Assembly (NCBI GenBank): GCA_963785425.1
Contig: CAWAVG010000002.1
Location: 558,001 to 622,000, forward strand
Direction of reading: 5' to 3'
Source of the DNA: RYN-133 sp963785425
Lineage (GTDB): Bacteria; Actinomycetota; Actinomycetes; Mycobacteriales; Jatrophihabitantaceae
Length of the DNA stretch: 64,000 nucleotides
Shown here: piece after piece, positions 8,263 to 17,039 of the stretch
Position numbering within the stretch: position 1 is the stretch's first letter
Layout: the number at the start of each line of letters is the position of its first letter
Translations under genes and position numbers: made by a program
Notes under the pieces: generated by a model
Told to the model about the DNA's origin: nothing
Database searches by the model: none
The model's input: only the letters and a program-made list of their open reading frames with translations

Positions 8263-9399
8263 ATGACAGCACCGCACAACTACCTGGCGGTCATCAAGGT
8301 CGTCGGTGTCGGCGGCGGCGGCGTCAACGCCGTGAACCGCATGATCGAGGTCGGCCTCAAGGGGGTCGAGTTCATCGCGGTGAACACCGACGCCCAGGCA
8401 CTGCTGATGAGCGACGCCGACGTCAAGCTCGACGTCGGGCGCGAACTCACCCGCGGCCTCGGCGCCGGAGCGCAGCCGGATGTCGGCCGCAAGGCGGCCG
8501 AAGATCACCGGGACGAGATCGAAGAGGTGCTCAAGGGCGCCGACATGGTCTTCGTGACCGCGGGTGAAGGTGGTGGCACGGGCACCGGCGGTGCTCCGGT
8601 CATCGCGAGCATTTCCCGCAAGCTCGGCGCACTGACCATCGGCGTGGTCACCCGTCCCTTCAGCTTCGAGGGTAAGAAGCGCGCCACGCAGGCCGAGGAC
8701 GGCATCGACATGCTGCGCCAGGAGTGCGACACGCTGATCGTGATCCCGAACGATCGGCTGCTGCAGATCTCCGAGCGCAACGTGAGCGTCATGGACGCCT
8801 TCCGCAGCGCCGACCAGGTGCTGCTCTCCGGCGTGCAGGGCATCACCGACCTGATCACCACCCCCGGCCTGATCAACCTCGACTTCGCCGACGTCAAGAG
8901 CGTCATGAGCGGCGCCGGCTCGGCCCTGATGGGCATCGGCTCGGCACGCGGCGACAGCCGCGCCCGCCAGGCCGCAGAGATCGCGATCGCCAGCCCGTTG
9001 CTCGAGGCGAGCATGGAGGGTGCGCACGGAGTGCTGCTGTCGATCTATGGCGGCTCCGACCTGGGACTGTTCGAGATCAACGAAGCCGCCTCGCTCGTGG
9101 CCGAGGCCGCGCACCCGGAGGCGAACATCATCTTCGGTGCGGTCATCGACGACACGCTCGGCGACGAGGTGCGGGTCACCGTCATCGCGGCCGGGTTCGA
9201 CAGCGGACAGCTGCCGTACAAGAAGGTCGACATCCGGCGCGAGCCGGCCGCCGCCGCCCGTCAGCAACACCACTCGACGGCTGCCGAGACGCCGATCATC
9301 CCGCGCGACGAACGCCCGGCACCGCCGCCGCCGGCGGCGGCCCGGACGCCCGTCAGCCTCGACGACGACCTCGACGTGCCGGACTTCCTCAAGTCCTGA
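8263..9399 (+). CDS. ftsZ: Cell division protein FtsZ
   Basis: FtsZ is the tubulin-like GTPase that forms the division ring. The ATG at 8263 has a good ribosome site and gives 378 residues. It starts MTAPHNYLAVIKVVGVGGGG and keeps the tubulin signature GGGTGTGGAPVIA, the T7-loop residues NLDFADVKSVM and the conserved C-terminal tail DLDVPDFLKS, which binds SepF and other partners. A Pro/Ala-rich linker (about residues 325-366) separates core and tail. Only 7 bases separate it from yggS; the multicopper-oxidase-like pgeF/yfiH gene often found here in Actinobacteria is absent. Confidence 0.98.
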   Translation: MTAPHNYLAVIKVVGVGGGGVNAVNRMIEVGLKGVEFIAVNTDAQALLMSDADVKLDVGRELTRGLGAGAQPDVGRKAAEDHRDEIEEVLKGADMVFVTAGEGGGTGTGGAPVIASISRKLGALTIGVVTRPFSFEGKKRATQAEDGIDMLRQECDTLIVIPNDRLLQISERNVSVMDAFRSADQVLLSGVQGITDLITTPGLINLDFADVKSVMSGAGSALMGIGSARGDSRARQAAEIAIASPLLEASMEGAHGVLLSIYGGSDLGLFEINEAASLVAEAAHPEANIIFGAVIDDTLGDEVRVTVIAAGFDSGQLPYKKVDIRREPAAAARQQHHSTAAETPIIPRDERPAPPPPAAARTPVSLDDDLDVPDFLKS

Positions 9400-9406
9400 C
9401 CGCTCC

Positions 9407-10156
9407 ATGCCGGACGAGCACCACCACCCCGAACATCAATCGGACGAGCGCACCGCCGAGCTGGTCGGGTCGCTGGCAGGGGTCCGCGCCCGGATCTGCG
9501 ACGCCTGCGAGTCGGTAGGGCGCGACCCGCGCACGGTGACGTTGGTCGCGGTCACCAAGACCTACCCGGCCAGTGACGTCGCGGTGCTCGCCCAGCTCGG
9601 CGTGCTCGACATCGGCGAGAGCAAGGACCAGGAAGCCCGCACCAAGGTCGCCGAGCTGAACGAGGCCCATCCGGACCTGCCGTTGCGCTGGCACCTGGTC
9701 GGCCGGCTGCAGACGAACAAGGCGAAGAGTGTCGTCGGCTACGCCCGGGCCGTCCACTCGGTCGACCGGGCCAAGCTGGCGCGCGCGCTCGCCGACGCGG
9801 TTGCCGCCCGGCAACCCCGCGACCCGTTGGACGTGTTCGTACAGGTCAGCCTCGACGCCGACCCGAGCCGCGGCGGGGTGCTCGACGCCGATCTCGACCA
9901 GCTCGCCGACGTGGTCGCCGCGCGTCCCGAACTCGCACTGCGCGGCCTGATGGCCGTCGCACCGATCGACGCCGACCCCGACCGGGCCTTCGCGCAGCTG
10001 GCGCGGCTGTCCGAGCGGATCCAGCGCTCGCACCCCGGCGCCCAATCCGTGTCGGCGGGCATGAGCCACGACCTCGAGGCGGCGATCCGCAACGGCGCGA
10101 CACACGTGCGTGTCGGTACGGCGTTGCTCGGCCGTCGCCCGCCTCTTTTCGGCTAG
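9407..10156 (+). CDS. yggS: YggS family pyridoxal-phosphate homeostasis protein
   Basis: A 249-residue PLP-binding barrel protein of the YggS/PROSC family, which buffers pyridoxal phosphate and has no known catalytic reaction. The PLP lysine is in LVAVTKTYPASDV, followed by GESKDQEA (family GENRVQE, with N to S and R to K changes) and HLVGRLQTNKAK. SAGMSHDLEAAI and VRVGTALLG near the end are the phosphate-binding region. The ATG at 9407 follows ftsZ by 7 bases. An acidic/His-rich stretch (DEHHHPEHQSDE) precedes the barrel. Confidence 0.92.
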   Translation: MPDEHHHPEHQSDERTAELVGSLAGVRARICDACESVGRDPRTVTLVAVTKTYPASDVAVLAQLGVLDIGESKDQEARTKVAELNEAHPDLPLRWHLVGRLQTNKAKSVVGYARAVHSVDRAKLARALADAVAARQPRDPLDVFVQVSLDADPSRGGVLDADLDQLADVVAARPELALRGLMAVAPIDADPDRAFAQLARLSERIQRSHPGAQSVSAGMSHDLEAAIRNGATHVRVGTALLGRRPPLFG

Positions 10157-10231
10157 CGTCCAACTTCGAAGCACGCAATCACCACTGATCACGAGCCGGA
10201 CTACCACCCGGTCCACCACAGGAGGAACCCG

Positions 10232-10828
10232 ATGCCCGGAGCGATGCACCGGATGGGTGTGTATCTCGGCCTGGTCGAGGACGACGAGTTCGCCGACGGT
10301 GAGGCCTGGGACGACCCGCGCGAGCATCATGGCGAGCGTGCCGAGCGCACCCCCGCGCGCCGCGACGGCTACGCCGAACCCCGATACTCCCGCGCCGCCG
10401 CCGCGAAGCACGAACCGCGCGGCGGGGTCGAGACGCTGCCGCGCGAGCGCGGCGCGGAGCGTGGCCGTGCCGACTACGACGGTTACAACGGCAACGGCGG
10501 CTACAACTCCGATTACAACTCCGATTACAACGCCGATTACAACGCCGGCTCCGGATACCAGATCACGGCGCTGCACCCGCGCACCTACAACGAGGCACGC
10601 ACGATCGGCGAGGCCTTCCGCGCGAGCACGCCGGTGATCATGAACCTGTCCGAGATGGACGACGCCGACGCCAAGCGCCTGGTCGATTTCGCCGCGGGTC
10701 TGACGTTCGGGCTGCACGGCCGCATCGAGCGGGTCACCGCGAAGGTGTTCCTGCTCAGCCCGCACAACGTCACCGTCACCGCCCAGGACAAGGCCCGCAT
10801 CGAGAACGGGTTCTTCAACCAGTCCTGA
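10232..10828 (+). CDS. sepF: Cell division protein SepF
   Basis: SepF anchors and bundles FtsZ filaments at the membrane in bacteria that lack FtsA. The ATG at 10232 has a strong ribosome site (AGGAGGAA, 10219-10226) and gives 198 residues. The short N-terminal membrane-binding helix (AMHRMGVYLGLVED) is followed by a long disordered linker with a Tyr-Asn repeat (YNSDYNSDYNADYNAG, about residues 91-106), then the folded SepF core from about residue 110 (YNEARTIGEAFRASTPVIMN, FAAGLTFGLHGRIERV, VFLLSPHNVTV). Confidence 0.95.
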   Translation: MPGAMHRMGVYLGLVEDDEFADGEAWDDPREHHGERAERTPARRDGYAEPRYSRAAAAKHEPRGGVETLPRERGAERGRADYDGYNGNGGYNSDYNSDYNADYNAGSGYQITALHPRTYNEARTIGEAFRASTPVIMNLSEMDDADAKRLVDFAAGLTFGLHGRIERVTAKVFLLSPHNVTVTAQDKARIENGFFNQS

Positions 10829-10950
10829 CGGTCCTTCGCACAGCCGACGACCGCGACCTGGCACCATTGGAGGTGCCGGGTCGTTGTCTTCGTGACCGCC
10901 GGTTGTCAACAGGCCGGTGGGCAGGACGAGCGAATGCGGAGGTGCGGCGG

Positions 10951-11241
10951 GTGACGACCTTCTTCGCTGCGCTCGAATACGCGCTGTACCTGTACGTCAT
11001 CGTGATCTTGGCGCGGGTGGTCGTCGAGATCACCAGGCAGTTCGCCCGGTCGTGGCGGCCGGTCGGTGTCGCTGCCATCAGTCTCGAATTGGTCTACGTG
11101 GCAACCGATCCGCCGATCAAGCTGCTGCGACGACTGGTCCCGCCACTGCAGATCGGCGGCGTCAGCCTCGACCTGTCCATCCTCATCCTGCTGCTCGCGA
11201 TCCTGGCTCTGCGCTGGGCGCTGTCGTCCTATGCGGTCTGA
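10951..11241 (+). CDS. YggT family membrane protein
   Basis: A 96-residue membrane protein with two hydrophobic helices (about residues 8-28 and 72-92) separated by a polar loop with the family pattern VATDPPIKLLRRLVPP. The GTG at 10951 (context GGAGGTGCGGCGGGTG) is chosen because the hydrophobic helix begins right after it; an earlier ATG at 10867 would add an unlikely basic extension. YggT genes sit between sepF and divIVA in many Gram-positive bacteria; the family is linked to cell-envelope organisation, without a firm biochemical role. Confidence 0.88.
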   Translation: MTTFFAALEYALYLYVIVILARVVVEITRQFARSWRPVGVAAISLELVYVATDPPIKLLRRLVPPLQIGGVSLDLSILILLLAILALRWALSSYAV

Positions 11242-11342
11242 CGTGGCAGGATGCGTAGCAATCAAGCCATAACCGTCAAGCACAGATTGAAGCTGCCAGT
11301 GCCGGAGAACGTCCGGATCGCGACGAGCACCGAGGTGACCGA

Positions 11343-12281
11343 ATGCCGCTGACCCCTGCTGAAGTCCACAACGTCGCATTCAAGAAGCCGCCCATCGGCA
11401 AGCGCGGCTATGACGAGGAAGAGGTCGACGCCTTCCTCGACATCGTCGAGGTCGAGCTCGCCCGCCTGATCGAGGAGAACAACGATCTGCGGGCGCGGTC
11501 CAACGGCGGCGCGCCGTCGGCCCCGGTCGCCGGTGCTCCGGTCGACGACGGCCGCCTCGACGCCGTGCAGAACGAGCTGAGCGCGGCCCAGCACGAGCTG
11601 AACACCGCCCGTGAGGACAACCAGCGGCTGCAGGCGCACGTGGGTGAACTGGAGCGGGCGCTGTCCTCGGGCAACGACGGCGCGCAGCAGCAGGTCGTCC
11701 ACCTGCAGCAGCAGCTCGCCGAGACCGAGCAGCAGCTGTCCACCTCGCGCGGCCAGCTCGAGCAGGCCCAGCAGGCGCTCGCCGAGGCCCAGGCCGCGCA
11801 GGCGTCGCAGCCCGCCGACTCGGGGCAGGCGGCGATGACCACCGAGCACCACCAGCAGGCCGTCCAGATGCTCGCGCTGGCGCAGCAGACCGCCGACCAG
11901 CACCTGGCGCAGTCGAAGGCCGAGGCCGAGCGGTTGCTCGCCGAGGCCCAGCGCAACCACGAAGAGACGATCGGCAACGCGCAGGAGCAGGCCAAGCAGC
12001 ACCTGACCGAGGCCGAGACCCGCGCGAAGCAGCTCGACGAGGAGAGTTCGGCACGCGCCCAGCGCACCGTCCAGGACGCCGAGCAGCGCGCCGCCACGAT
12101 CACCGCCCAGTTCGAGCAGCGCAAGGCCGCGCTCGAGCGCCGGGTAGAGGAGCTGCGCACCTTCGAGCGCGAGTACCGCACCCGGCTCAAGAGCTACCTC
12201 GAGTCGCAGCTGCGTGACCTCGATGCCTCGGGCAACGCCGAGCCGGCGCAGAACGAGGAAATGGTCGACGCGCAGGGCTAG
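11343..12281 (+). CDS. wag31: DivIVA / Wag31 polar growth protein
   Basis: DivIVA-type proteins bind curved membrane at cell poles and in Actinobacteria direct tip growth. This 312-residue protein begins MPLTPAEVHNVAFKKPPIGK, the family's membrane-binding start, followed by the first coiled coil (YDEEEVDAFLDIVEVELARL). A Gly/Ala/Pro linker and a long Gln/Glu/Ala-rich coiled coil (about residues 60-290) follow, ending in VEELRTFEREYRTRLKSYLE, which matches the Wag31 C-terminal coil. It is the last gene of the division block. Confidence 0.95.
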   Translation: MPLTPAEVHNVAFKKPPIGKRGYDEEEVDAFLDIVEVELARLIEENNDLRARSNGGAPSAPVAGAPVDDGRLDAVQNELSAAQHELNTAREDNQRLQAHVGELERALSSGNDGAQQQVVHLQQQLAETEQQLSTSRGQLEQAQQALAEAQAAQASQPADSGQAAMTTEHHQQAVQMLALAQQTADQHLAQSKAEAERLLAEAQRNHEETIGNAQEQAKQHLTEAETRAKQLDEESSARAQRTVQDAEQRAATITAQFEQRKAALERRVEELRTFEREYRTRLKSYLESQLRDLDASGNAEPAQNEEMVDAQG

Positions 12282-12380
12282 TCACAACCGGGTGCGCTGA
12301 CCGCGACGTCGGCGATGGGTATGACCGCTGTCAGCGGCCATCGCCGGTGACGGCCCCACGAGGACGGAAGTGACTGCGCG

Positions 12381-13325
12381 ATGGTTCTGATCGGGCTGCT
12401 GCTCGTCGCCCTGGCCTGCCTGATCATCGGGCTCATCCTCGCCAACGCGGTCTGGCTGATCGGGTCGCTGGTCGCGAGTGCCGTCGCCGGCTACCTGCTG
12501 TTCCGCCAGCGCGAGAAGCTCGCGGTGCGCGCCGGCACGTCCAAGGACCAGGCGGCACCGATCACCTCCGCCGCGTCGGCGCAATCACAATCGCCGTCGC
12601 CGGCCGGCGGGACGGCGACGGCGGATCCGTCCACTGCTGCGTCCACTGCTGCGTCCACTGCTGCGTCCACTGCTGCGTCGCCACCTGCATCGCGACCGTC
12701 ACCGAAACCCAAGCCCGCGCCGGCCACCGCGAACCCCGAGCAGCAGGTCTGGGTGGTCGACACCCTGCCGCAGTTCCACACGCAGGACTGCGCGGCCATC
12801 CAGAATCTGGACTCCGAAGCCATCTCGCTCGCCCAGGCGACCGAGGACGGCTTCACCGAATGCACCGTGTGCAAGCCGACGGCGTCGGCGAGCCGCTCCG
12901 AGCAGGTCTGGGTGGTCGACGGACGTCCCGACTACCACCTGCAGGACTGCCGCAGCCTGAAGATCGCCGGCTCACAGCAGCAGACCGATCCGCAGGAGAT
13001 CCCGCGCGCGCAGGCCGTCGAGGACGGCTTCTCGCCATGCCCGGACTGCCGTCCCGACGGGGCCGCGCCGGCCGATGCCCCTTCCGCGCCCGCCGAGCCC
13101 GTTGCAGACGCGCCTGCCGAACCCGACGCGCCTGCCGAACCCGAGGCACCGGCGGAGTCCGAGGCTCCCGGCACCGTCTGGGTCGTCGACGGGCGGCCGC
13201 GCTACCACCTCGCCGACTGCATGATCATCAAGGATCAGGACGCCGAGGAGATCCCGCTCGAGCAGGCCACCGAGGACGGCTTCATGGCCTGCTCGCTGTG
13301 CAGCCCGGCCGGCGTCTCGGCCTGA
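12381..13325 (+). CDS. Membrane-anchored protein with three Ada-like zinc-ribbon repeats
   Basis: A 314-residue protein I do not recognise as a named family. Two hydrophobic helices (about residues 2-20 and 23-41) are followed by a low-complexity Ser/Ala/Pro linker. Then come three copies of a 44-50 residue module starting VWVVD at residues 123, 176 and 266. Each has one His and three Cys in the order H-x3-C, then C-x2-C: H133/C137/C161/C164, H186/C190/C220/C223, H276/C280/C304/C307. The spacing resembles the Ada zinc-binding domain (C-x3-C, about 26, C-x2-C) with the first Cys replaced by His. Zinc binding is inferred. An Ala/Pro/Glu spacer separates modules 2 and 3. It lies between divIVA and convergent ileS. 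Confidence 0.8.
   Translation: MVLIGLLLVALACLIIGLILANAVWLIGSLVASAVAGYLLFRQREKLAVRAGTSKDQAAPITSAASAQSQSPSPAGGTATADPSTAASTAASTAASTAASPPASRPSPKPKPAPATANPEQQVWVVDTLPQFHTQDCAAIQNLDSEAISLAQATEDGFTECTVCKPTASASRSEQVWVVDGRPDYHLQDCRSLKIAGSQQQTDPQEIPRAQAVEDGFSPCPDCRPDGAAPADAPSAPAEPVADAPAEPDAPAEPEAPAESEAPGTVWVVDGRPRYHLADCMIIKDQDAEEIPLEQATEDGFMACSLCSPAGVSA
12630..12677 (+). repeat. Four perfect 12-base tandem repeats inside the zinc-ribbon protein gene
   Basis: The unit TCCACTGCTGCG occurs four times in a row without change and encodes Ser-Thr-Ala-Ala each time. It lies in the linker between the membrane helices and the first zinc-ribbon module. The 12-base period preserves the frame, so gain or loss of units would only change linker length. 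Confidence 0.9.
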
Positions 13326-13353
13326 CCCAAACCCACCACCCACCCGTCCCCGC

Positions 13354-13419
13354 GAGTGGTCAGTTATCCCCCGAGTGGTCACTTATAGGTGACCACTCGC
13401 GGCACTGAACTGACCACTC
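13354..13419. terminator. Double nested palindrome between convergent genes
   Basis: The outer arms GAGTGGTCAGTT (13354-13365) and AACTGACCACTC (13408-13419) pair perfectly over 12 bases; inside them CGAGTGGTCAC (13372-13382) and GTGACCACTCG (13389-13399) pair perfectly over 11 bases around TTATAG. It sits between the zinc-ribbon gene and the convergent ileS, so a bidirectional terminator is likely. The core AGTGGTCAGTT recurs in the hairpin at 41151-41214. Confidence 0.6.
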
Positions 13420-13447
13420 CGGTGCGGAGGGTCGGGTGGCGGAGCGG

Positions 13448-16400
13448 TCAGCCGGCGGTTCGACGGAGCCAGAGGTGCAGGCCGAGTTCTTCGTCGGACG
13501 CCTGGTACCAGCCGGTTCCGGACGGCTCGCCTTCCTCGAGACGGGTCGCCAGCACCTCGCCGGCCAGTTGGTCGGCGTGCCTACGGATCGCCTCGGCCGG
13601 CTCCGGTGAACCGCCCACGCGCCAGCACACCTCGATCCGGTCGGTGACCTCGTAGCCCGCGCTCTTGCGAGCGTCCTGCACGATCCGGACGATGTCGCGC
13701 AGCGTGCCGAGCAGGCGCAGCTCGTGGGTCAGTTCGAGGTCGAGCGCCACCGTGTCGGCGCCGCTCGCGGCCACCGTCCACCCCGAGCGCGGCGTCTCGC
13801 TGATCACGAGCATGTCGCCGGCCAGCGGCAGCGTCTCGCCGTCGATCTCCACGGTCAACGTGCCCTCGCGGACGCGCGCCACGAGCGCCTCGACGTCAGC
13901 TGCCGCCGCGGCCGTGATGGCGGTGGCCACCTGCTGGGTGCGCTTGCCGAACACCTTGCCCAGTTCGCGGTAGTTCGGCTTCACGCTCAGCTCGACCAGC
14001 TCACCGGCGTCGGACAGGCGCGCCAGTTCGACGACGTTGAGTTCCTCGCGCACCTGCTCCCGTAGTTCGCCCGGCAGGGTTCCCCATCCCGGCGCCGAGA
14101 TCAACGCCTGCGCCAACGGCTGCCTGGTCTTGATCTTCGCGTCGGCGCGCGCCGAGCGGCCCAGCTCGACCAGCCGCCGCACCAGTGCCACCTGCTCACC
14201 GAGCCCGCGGTCGATCACTCCCGAATCAGGGTCGATCACGGGCCACCGCGCGAGATGCACCGACTCCGGCACGCGGTCGCGACCGGCGAACATCGCCGAC
14301 CACACCTTCTCGGTCACGAAGGGCACGAACGGCGCGAGCAGCAGCGTCAGCACGTACAGGCACTCGTGCAGCGTCGACAGCGCCGCCGGGTCGCCGTCCC
14401 AGAACCGACGCCGCGAGCGGCGTACGTACCAGTTCGACAGGTCGTCGATGTAGCCGGCGAGCGCGCGGCCGGCGCGCTGGGTGTCGAAGTCCTCGAGGGC
14501 GGCATCGACCTCGAGCGCGACGCGATGGACCTCCGACAGCGCCCACCGGTCGAGCAGCGTGGGCGCGCCGCCCTGCTCCGGGCTCCAGTCGTTGGCGCGC
14601 GCGTACAGGGCCTGGAACGAGGCCACCGACCAGTACGTGCGCAGCACCTTGGACGCGATCTCGTCGAGCACCTTGTGCCCGATGCGCCGCTGCGCCCACG
14701 GCGAGCCGCTGCACAGCATGAACCAGCGCAGCGCGTCGGCCCCGTGCCGGTCCATCAGCGGGATCGGCTCGAGGATGTTGCCGAGGTGCTTGCTCATCTT
14801 GCGGCCGTCGTCGGCGAGGATGTGCCCGAGGCACAGCACCGTCTTGTACGAGCTGCGGTCCTTGACCAACGTGCCGACCGCCATGAGCGAGTAGAACCAG
14901 CCACGGGTCTGGTCGACCGCCTCGCAGATGAAGTCGGCCGGATAGGCCGCCGCCGCCTCGAGCTCGTTGTGCAGCGGCGCGCCGAACTGCGCGAACGGCA
15001 TCGAGCCTGAGTCGAACCAGGCGTCGATCACCTGCGGCACCCGGCGGTACGTGCCTTCCTCGCCCGGACGGGTGAACGTGATGTCGTCGACGAAGGGCCG
15101 GTGCGGGTCGGCGAGGCGTACGCCGGAGAGTTGCTCGAGCTCGTCGAGCGAGCCGACACAGATCATCCGCGAGGGATCGGCGTCGTTGCGCCACACCGGC
15201 AGCGGCGTGCCCCAGAAGCGGTCGCGCGACAGCGCCCAGTCGATGTTGTTCTTCAGCCAGTCGCCGTAGCGGCCGTGCTTGATCGTCGCCGGGTACCAGG
15301 TCGTCGCCTCGTTCTCGGCGAGCAGCTGCTCCTTCGCGGCCGTCGTGCGCACGTACCAGGACGGCAGCGCGTAGTACATCAACGGCGTGTGGCAGCGCCA
15401 GCAGTGCGGATAGCTGTGCTCGTAGGCGACGTGCCGGAACAACACGCCCCGCCTGTCGAGATCGGCGATGATCGGCTCGTCGGCGTCCTTGAAGAACATG
15501 CCGCCCAGCTCGGGGACGTCCTCGACGAACCGGCCGCGCCTGTCGATCGGGTTGACGAGCTCGACCCCGTTGCGCCGCACCGAGTCGAAGTCGTCGGGGC
15601 CGAACACCGTCGCCTCGTGCACCAGGCCGGTGCCCTCGTCGGTCGCCACGTAGTCCTCGGCCACGACGAAGTGGGCACGCCCCGGCCACGGCACGAGATC
15701 GAACGGACGCGTGTAGGTCCAGCCGACCATCTCGGCACCGGTGACGGTGGCCTGCACCTGCCACGAGTCGCCGAGCACCTTCTCGACCAGATCGCGGGCC
15801 ACCACGAGCTGCTCCGAGCCGTCGGTCGCGATCGCGTACTCGACATCCGAGCGCACCGCGACGAGGGCGTTCGACGGCAGGGTCCACGGCGTGGTCGTCC
15901 AGACGAGCAGCGCGGCCGAACCGGCGTACGGACCCGACGTGAGCGGCAGGCGCACGTAGACCGACGGGTCGACGACCGTCTCATAGCCCTGCGCGAGCTC
16001 GTGGTCGGACAGCCCGGTGCCGCAGCGGGTGCAGTACGGCGCGACGCGGTAGTCCTCGACCAGCAGGCCCTTGTCGAAGATCGTCTTGAGCGCCCACCAC
16101 ACCGATTCGACGTAGTCGGGACGCATCGTCCAGTAGGCGTTCTCGTAGTCCGACCAGTAACCCATGCGTTCGCTCATCGTCTCGAAGGCGTCGACATGGC
16201 GCTGGACGTTCTCGCGGCACGCCGCGTTGAACGCCTCGATACCGAACGCCTCGATGTCCGGCTTGCCGGTGAAGCCGAGCTCCTTCTCCACGGCGAGCTC
16301 GACCGGGAGGCCGTGGCAGTCCCAGCCGGCGATGCGGGGCACGTGGTAGCCCTTCATCGTCTTGTAGCGGGGGAAGACGTCCTTGAACACCCGGGCCTCG

Positions 16401-16576
16401 ACGTGGTGGGTGCCGGGCATGCCGTTGGCCGTGGGCGGGCCCTCGTAGAACGTCCAGGACGGACCGTGGGCGGTCTGCTCGAGGCTACGGGCGAAGATCC
16501 GGTTCTTGGCCCACCACTCGATCACGTCGTGGTCGAGGGCCACGAGGTCGACGTGGGCCGGTAGCGGGTCGTACAT
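13448..16576 (-). CDS. ileS: Isoleucine--tRNA ligase
   Basis: IleRS charges tRNA-Ile. The ATG complement at 16574-16576, preceded by GAGGAG, gives 1042 residues, the length of the eukaryote-like IleRS type common in Actinobacteria. The class I motif is EGPPTANGMPGTHHVEARVF (HVEA form of HIGH), the second signature is GRKMSKHLGN (KMSKH), and the editing domain threonine-rich region LLVWTTTPWTLPSNAL is present. The C-terminus carries the extended anticodon-binding and IleS-specific region. A T-box leader precedes the gene, so expression should rise when uncharged tRNA-Ile accumulates. Confidence 0.97.
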   Translation of the reverse strand: MYDPLPAHVDLVALDHDVIEWWAKNRIFARSLEQTAHGPSWTFYEGPPTANGMPGTHHVEARVFKDVFPRYKTMKGYHVPRIAGWDCHGLPVELAVEKELGFTGKPDIEAFGIEAFNAACRENVQRHVDAFETMSERMGYWSDYENAYWTMRPDYVESVWWALKTIFDKGLLVEDYRVAPYCTRCGTGLSDHELAQGYETVVDPSVYVRLPLTSGPYAGSAALLVWTTTPWTLPSNALVAVRSDVEYAIATDGSEQLVVARDLVEKVLGDSWQVQATVTGAEMVGWTYTRPFDLVPWPGRAHFVVAEDYVATDEGTGLVHEATVFGPDDFDSVRRNGVELVNPIDRRGRFVEDVPELGGMFFKDADEPIIADLDRRGVLFRHVAYEHSYPHCWRCHTPLMYYALPSWYVRTTAAKEQLLAENEATTWYPATIKHGRYGDWLKNNIDWALSRDRFWGTPLPVWRNDADPSRMICVGSLDELEQLSGVRLADPHRPFVDDITFTRPGEEGTYRRVPQVIDAWFDSGSMPFAQFGAPLHNELEAAAAYPADFICEAVDQTRGWFYSLMAVGTLVKDRSSYKTVLCLGHILADDGRKMSKHLGNILEPIPLMDRHGADALRWFMLCSGSPWAQRRIGHKVLDEIASKVLRTYWSVASFQALYARANDWSPEQGGAPTLLDRWALSEVHRVALEVDAALEDFDTQRAGRALAGYIDDLSNWYVRRSRRRFWDGDPAALSTLHECLYVLTLLLAPFVPFVTEKVWSAMFAGRDRVPESVHLARWPVIDPDSGVIDRGLGEQVALVRRLVELGRSARADAKIKTRQPLAQALISAPGWGTLPGELREQVREELNVVELARLSDAGELVELSVKPNYRELGKVFGKRTQQVATAITAAAAADVEALVARVREGTLTVEIDGETLPLAGDMLVISETPRSGWTVAASGADTVALDLELTHELRLLGTLRDIVRIVQDARKSAGYEVTDRIEVCWRVGGSPEPAEAIRRHADQLAGEVLATRLEEGEPSGTGWYQASDEELGLHLWLRRTAG

Positions 16577-16580
16577 GGTG

Positions 16581-16845
16581 CTCCTCGAGTCGGTCGTCAC
16601 GGCTCGAGGGACGACCGGCGCTCGTGCGCGGCCGCGGTACCACCCTCGTTGGCGCCCGACGGGCACCCACTTCGTTCGGGTTCCGGTTCTACTGGGGAGC
16701 CGCCGTCTCGGCCGGCTCCCGTTCTTCCGGTGCTCGGAGGTGATTTCGCCACCGGCCCGGCCGCCGGGCTCGCACCGCCCCCGGCTCGCTTCGGACCGAC
16801 GAATCCCGGTGGGTACTCGTCCTCGTCATCGCAGGTTTCTTCCAA
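16581..16845 (-). ncRNA. ileS T-box leader, translational type
   Basis: The 14-base T-box sequence AGGGTGGTACCGCG lies on the minus strand at 16633-16646, upstream of ileS. Downstream of it CTCGAGG (plus strand 16603-16609) can pair with CCTCGAG at 16583-16589, which covers the ribosome site (minus-strand GAGGAG, 16581-16586); a competing 8-base helix joins 16591-16598 and 16610-16617. No terminator is seen, so regulation is probably by ribosome-site sequestration, as known for actinobacterial ileS T-boxes. The Stem I limit (to about 16845) is approximate. An Ile ATT on the minus strand at 16802-16804 is one possible specifier, but I cannot fold the RNA to confirm it. Confidence 0.85.
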
Positions 16846-17039
16846 CGCCTATGGTAGCCATGCTGTCTGGTCGGTATCCGCAGATCCGGGGCGAACTCGG
16901 CGCGGCTACTGGCACAGGCGGCGTCGCGGACCATATAGTGGGCCGCTTTCGAACGCATAATTGGATTCCGGCTCAAGTTGCGGCGCACCTGCCTTTCGAT
17001 GCGGACCCGTGCCGGCTGACGGAAGGGTGGGACGACGGC

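Noticed and set aside
9389..10909. Long minus-strand frame over yggS and sepF
   Set aside because: Both plus-strand genes are clear family members; the antisense frame has no support.
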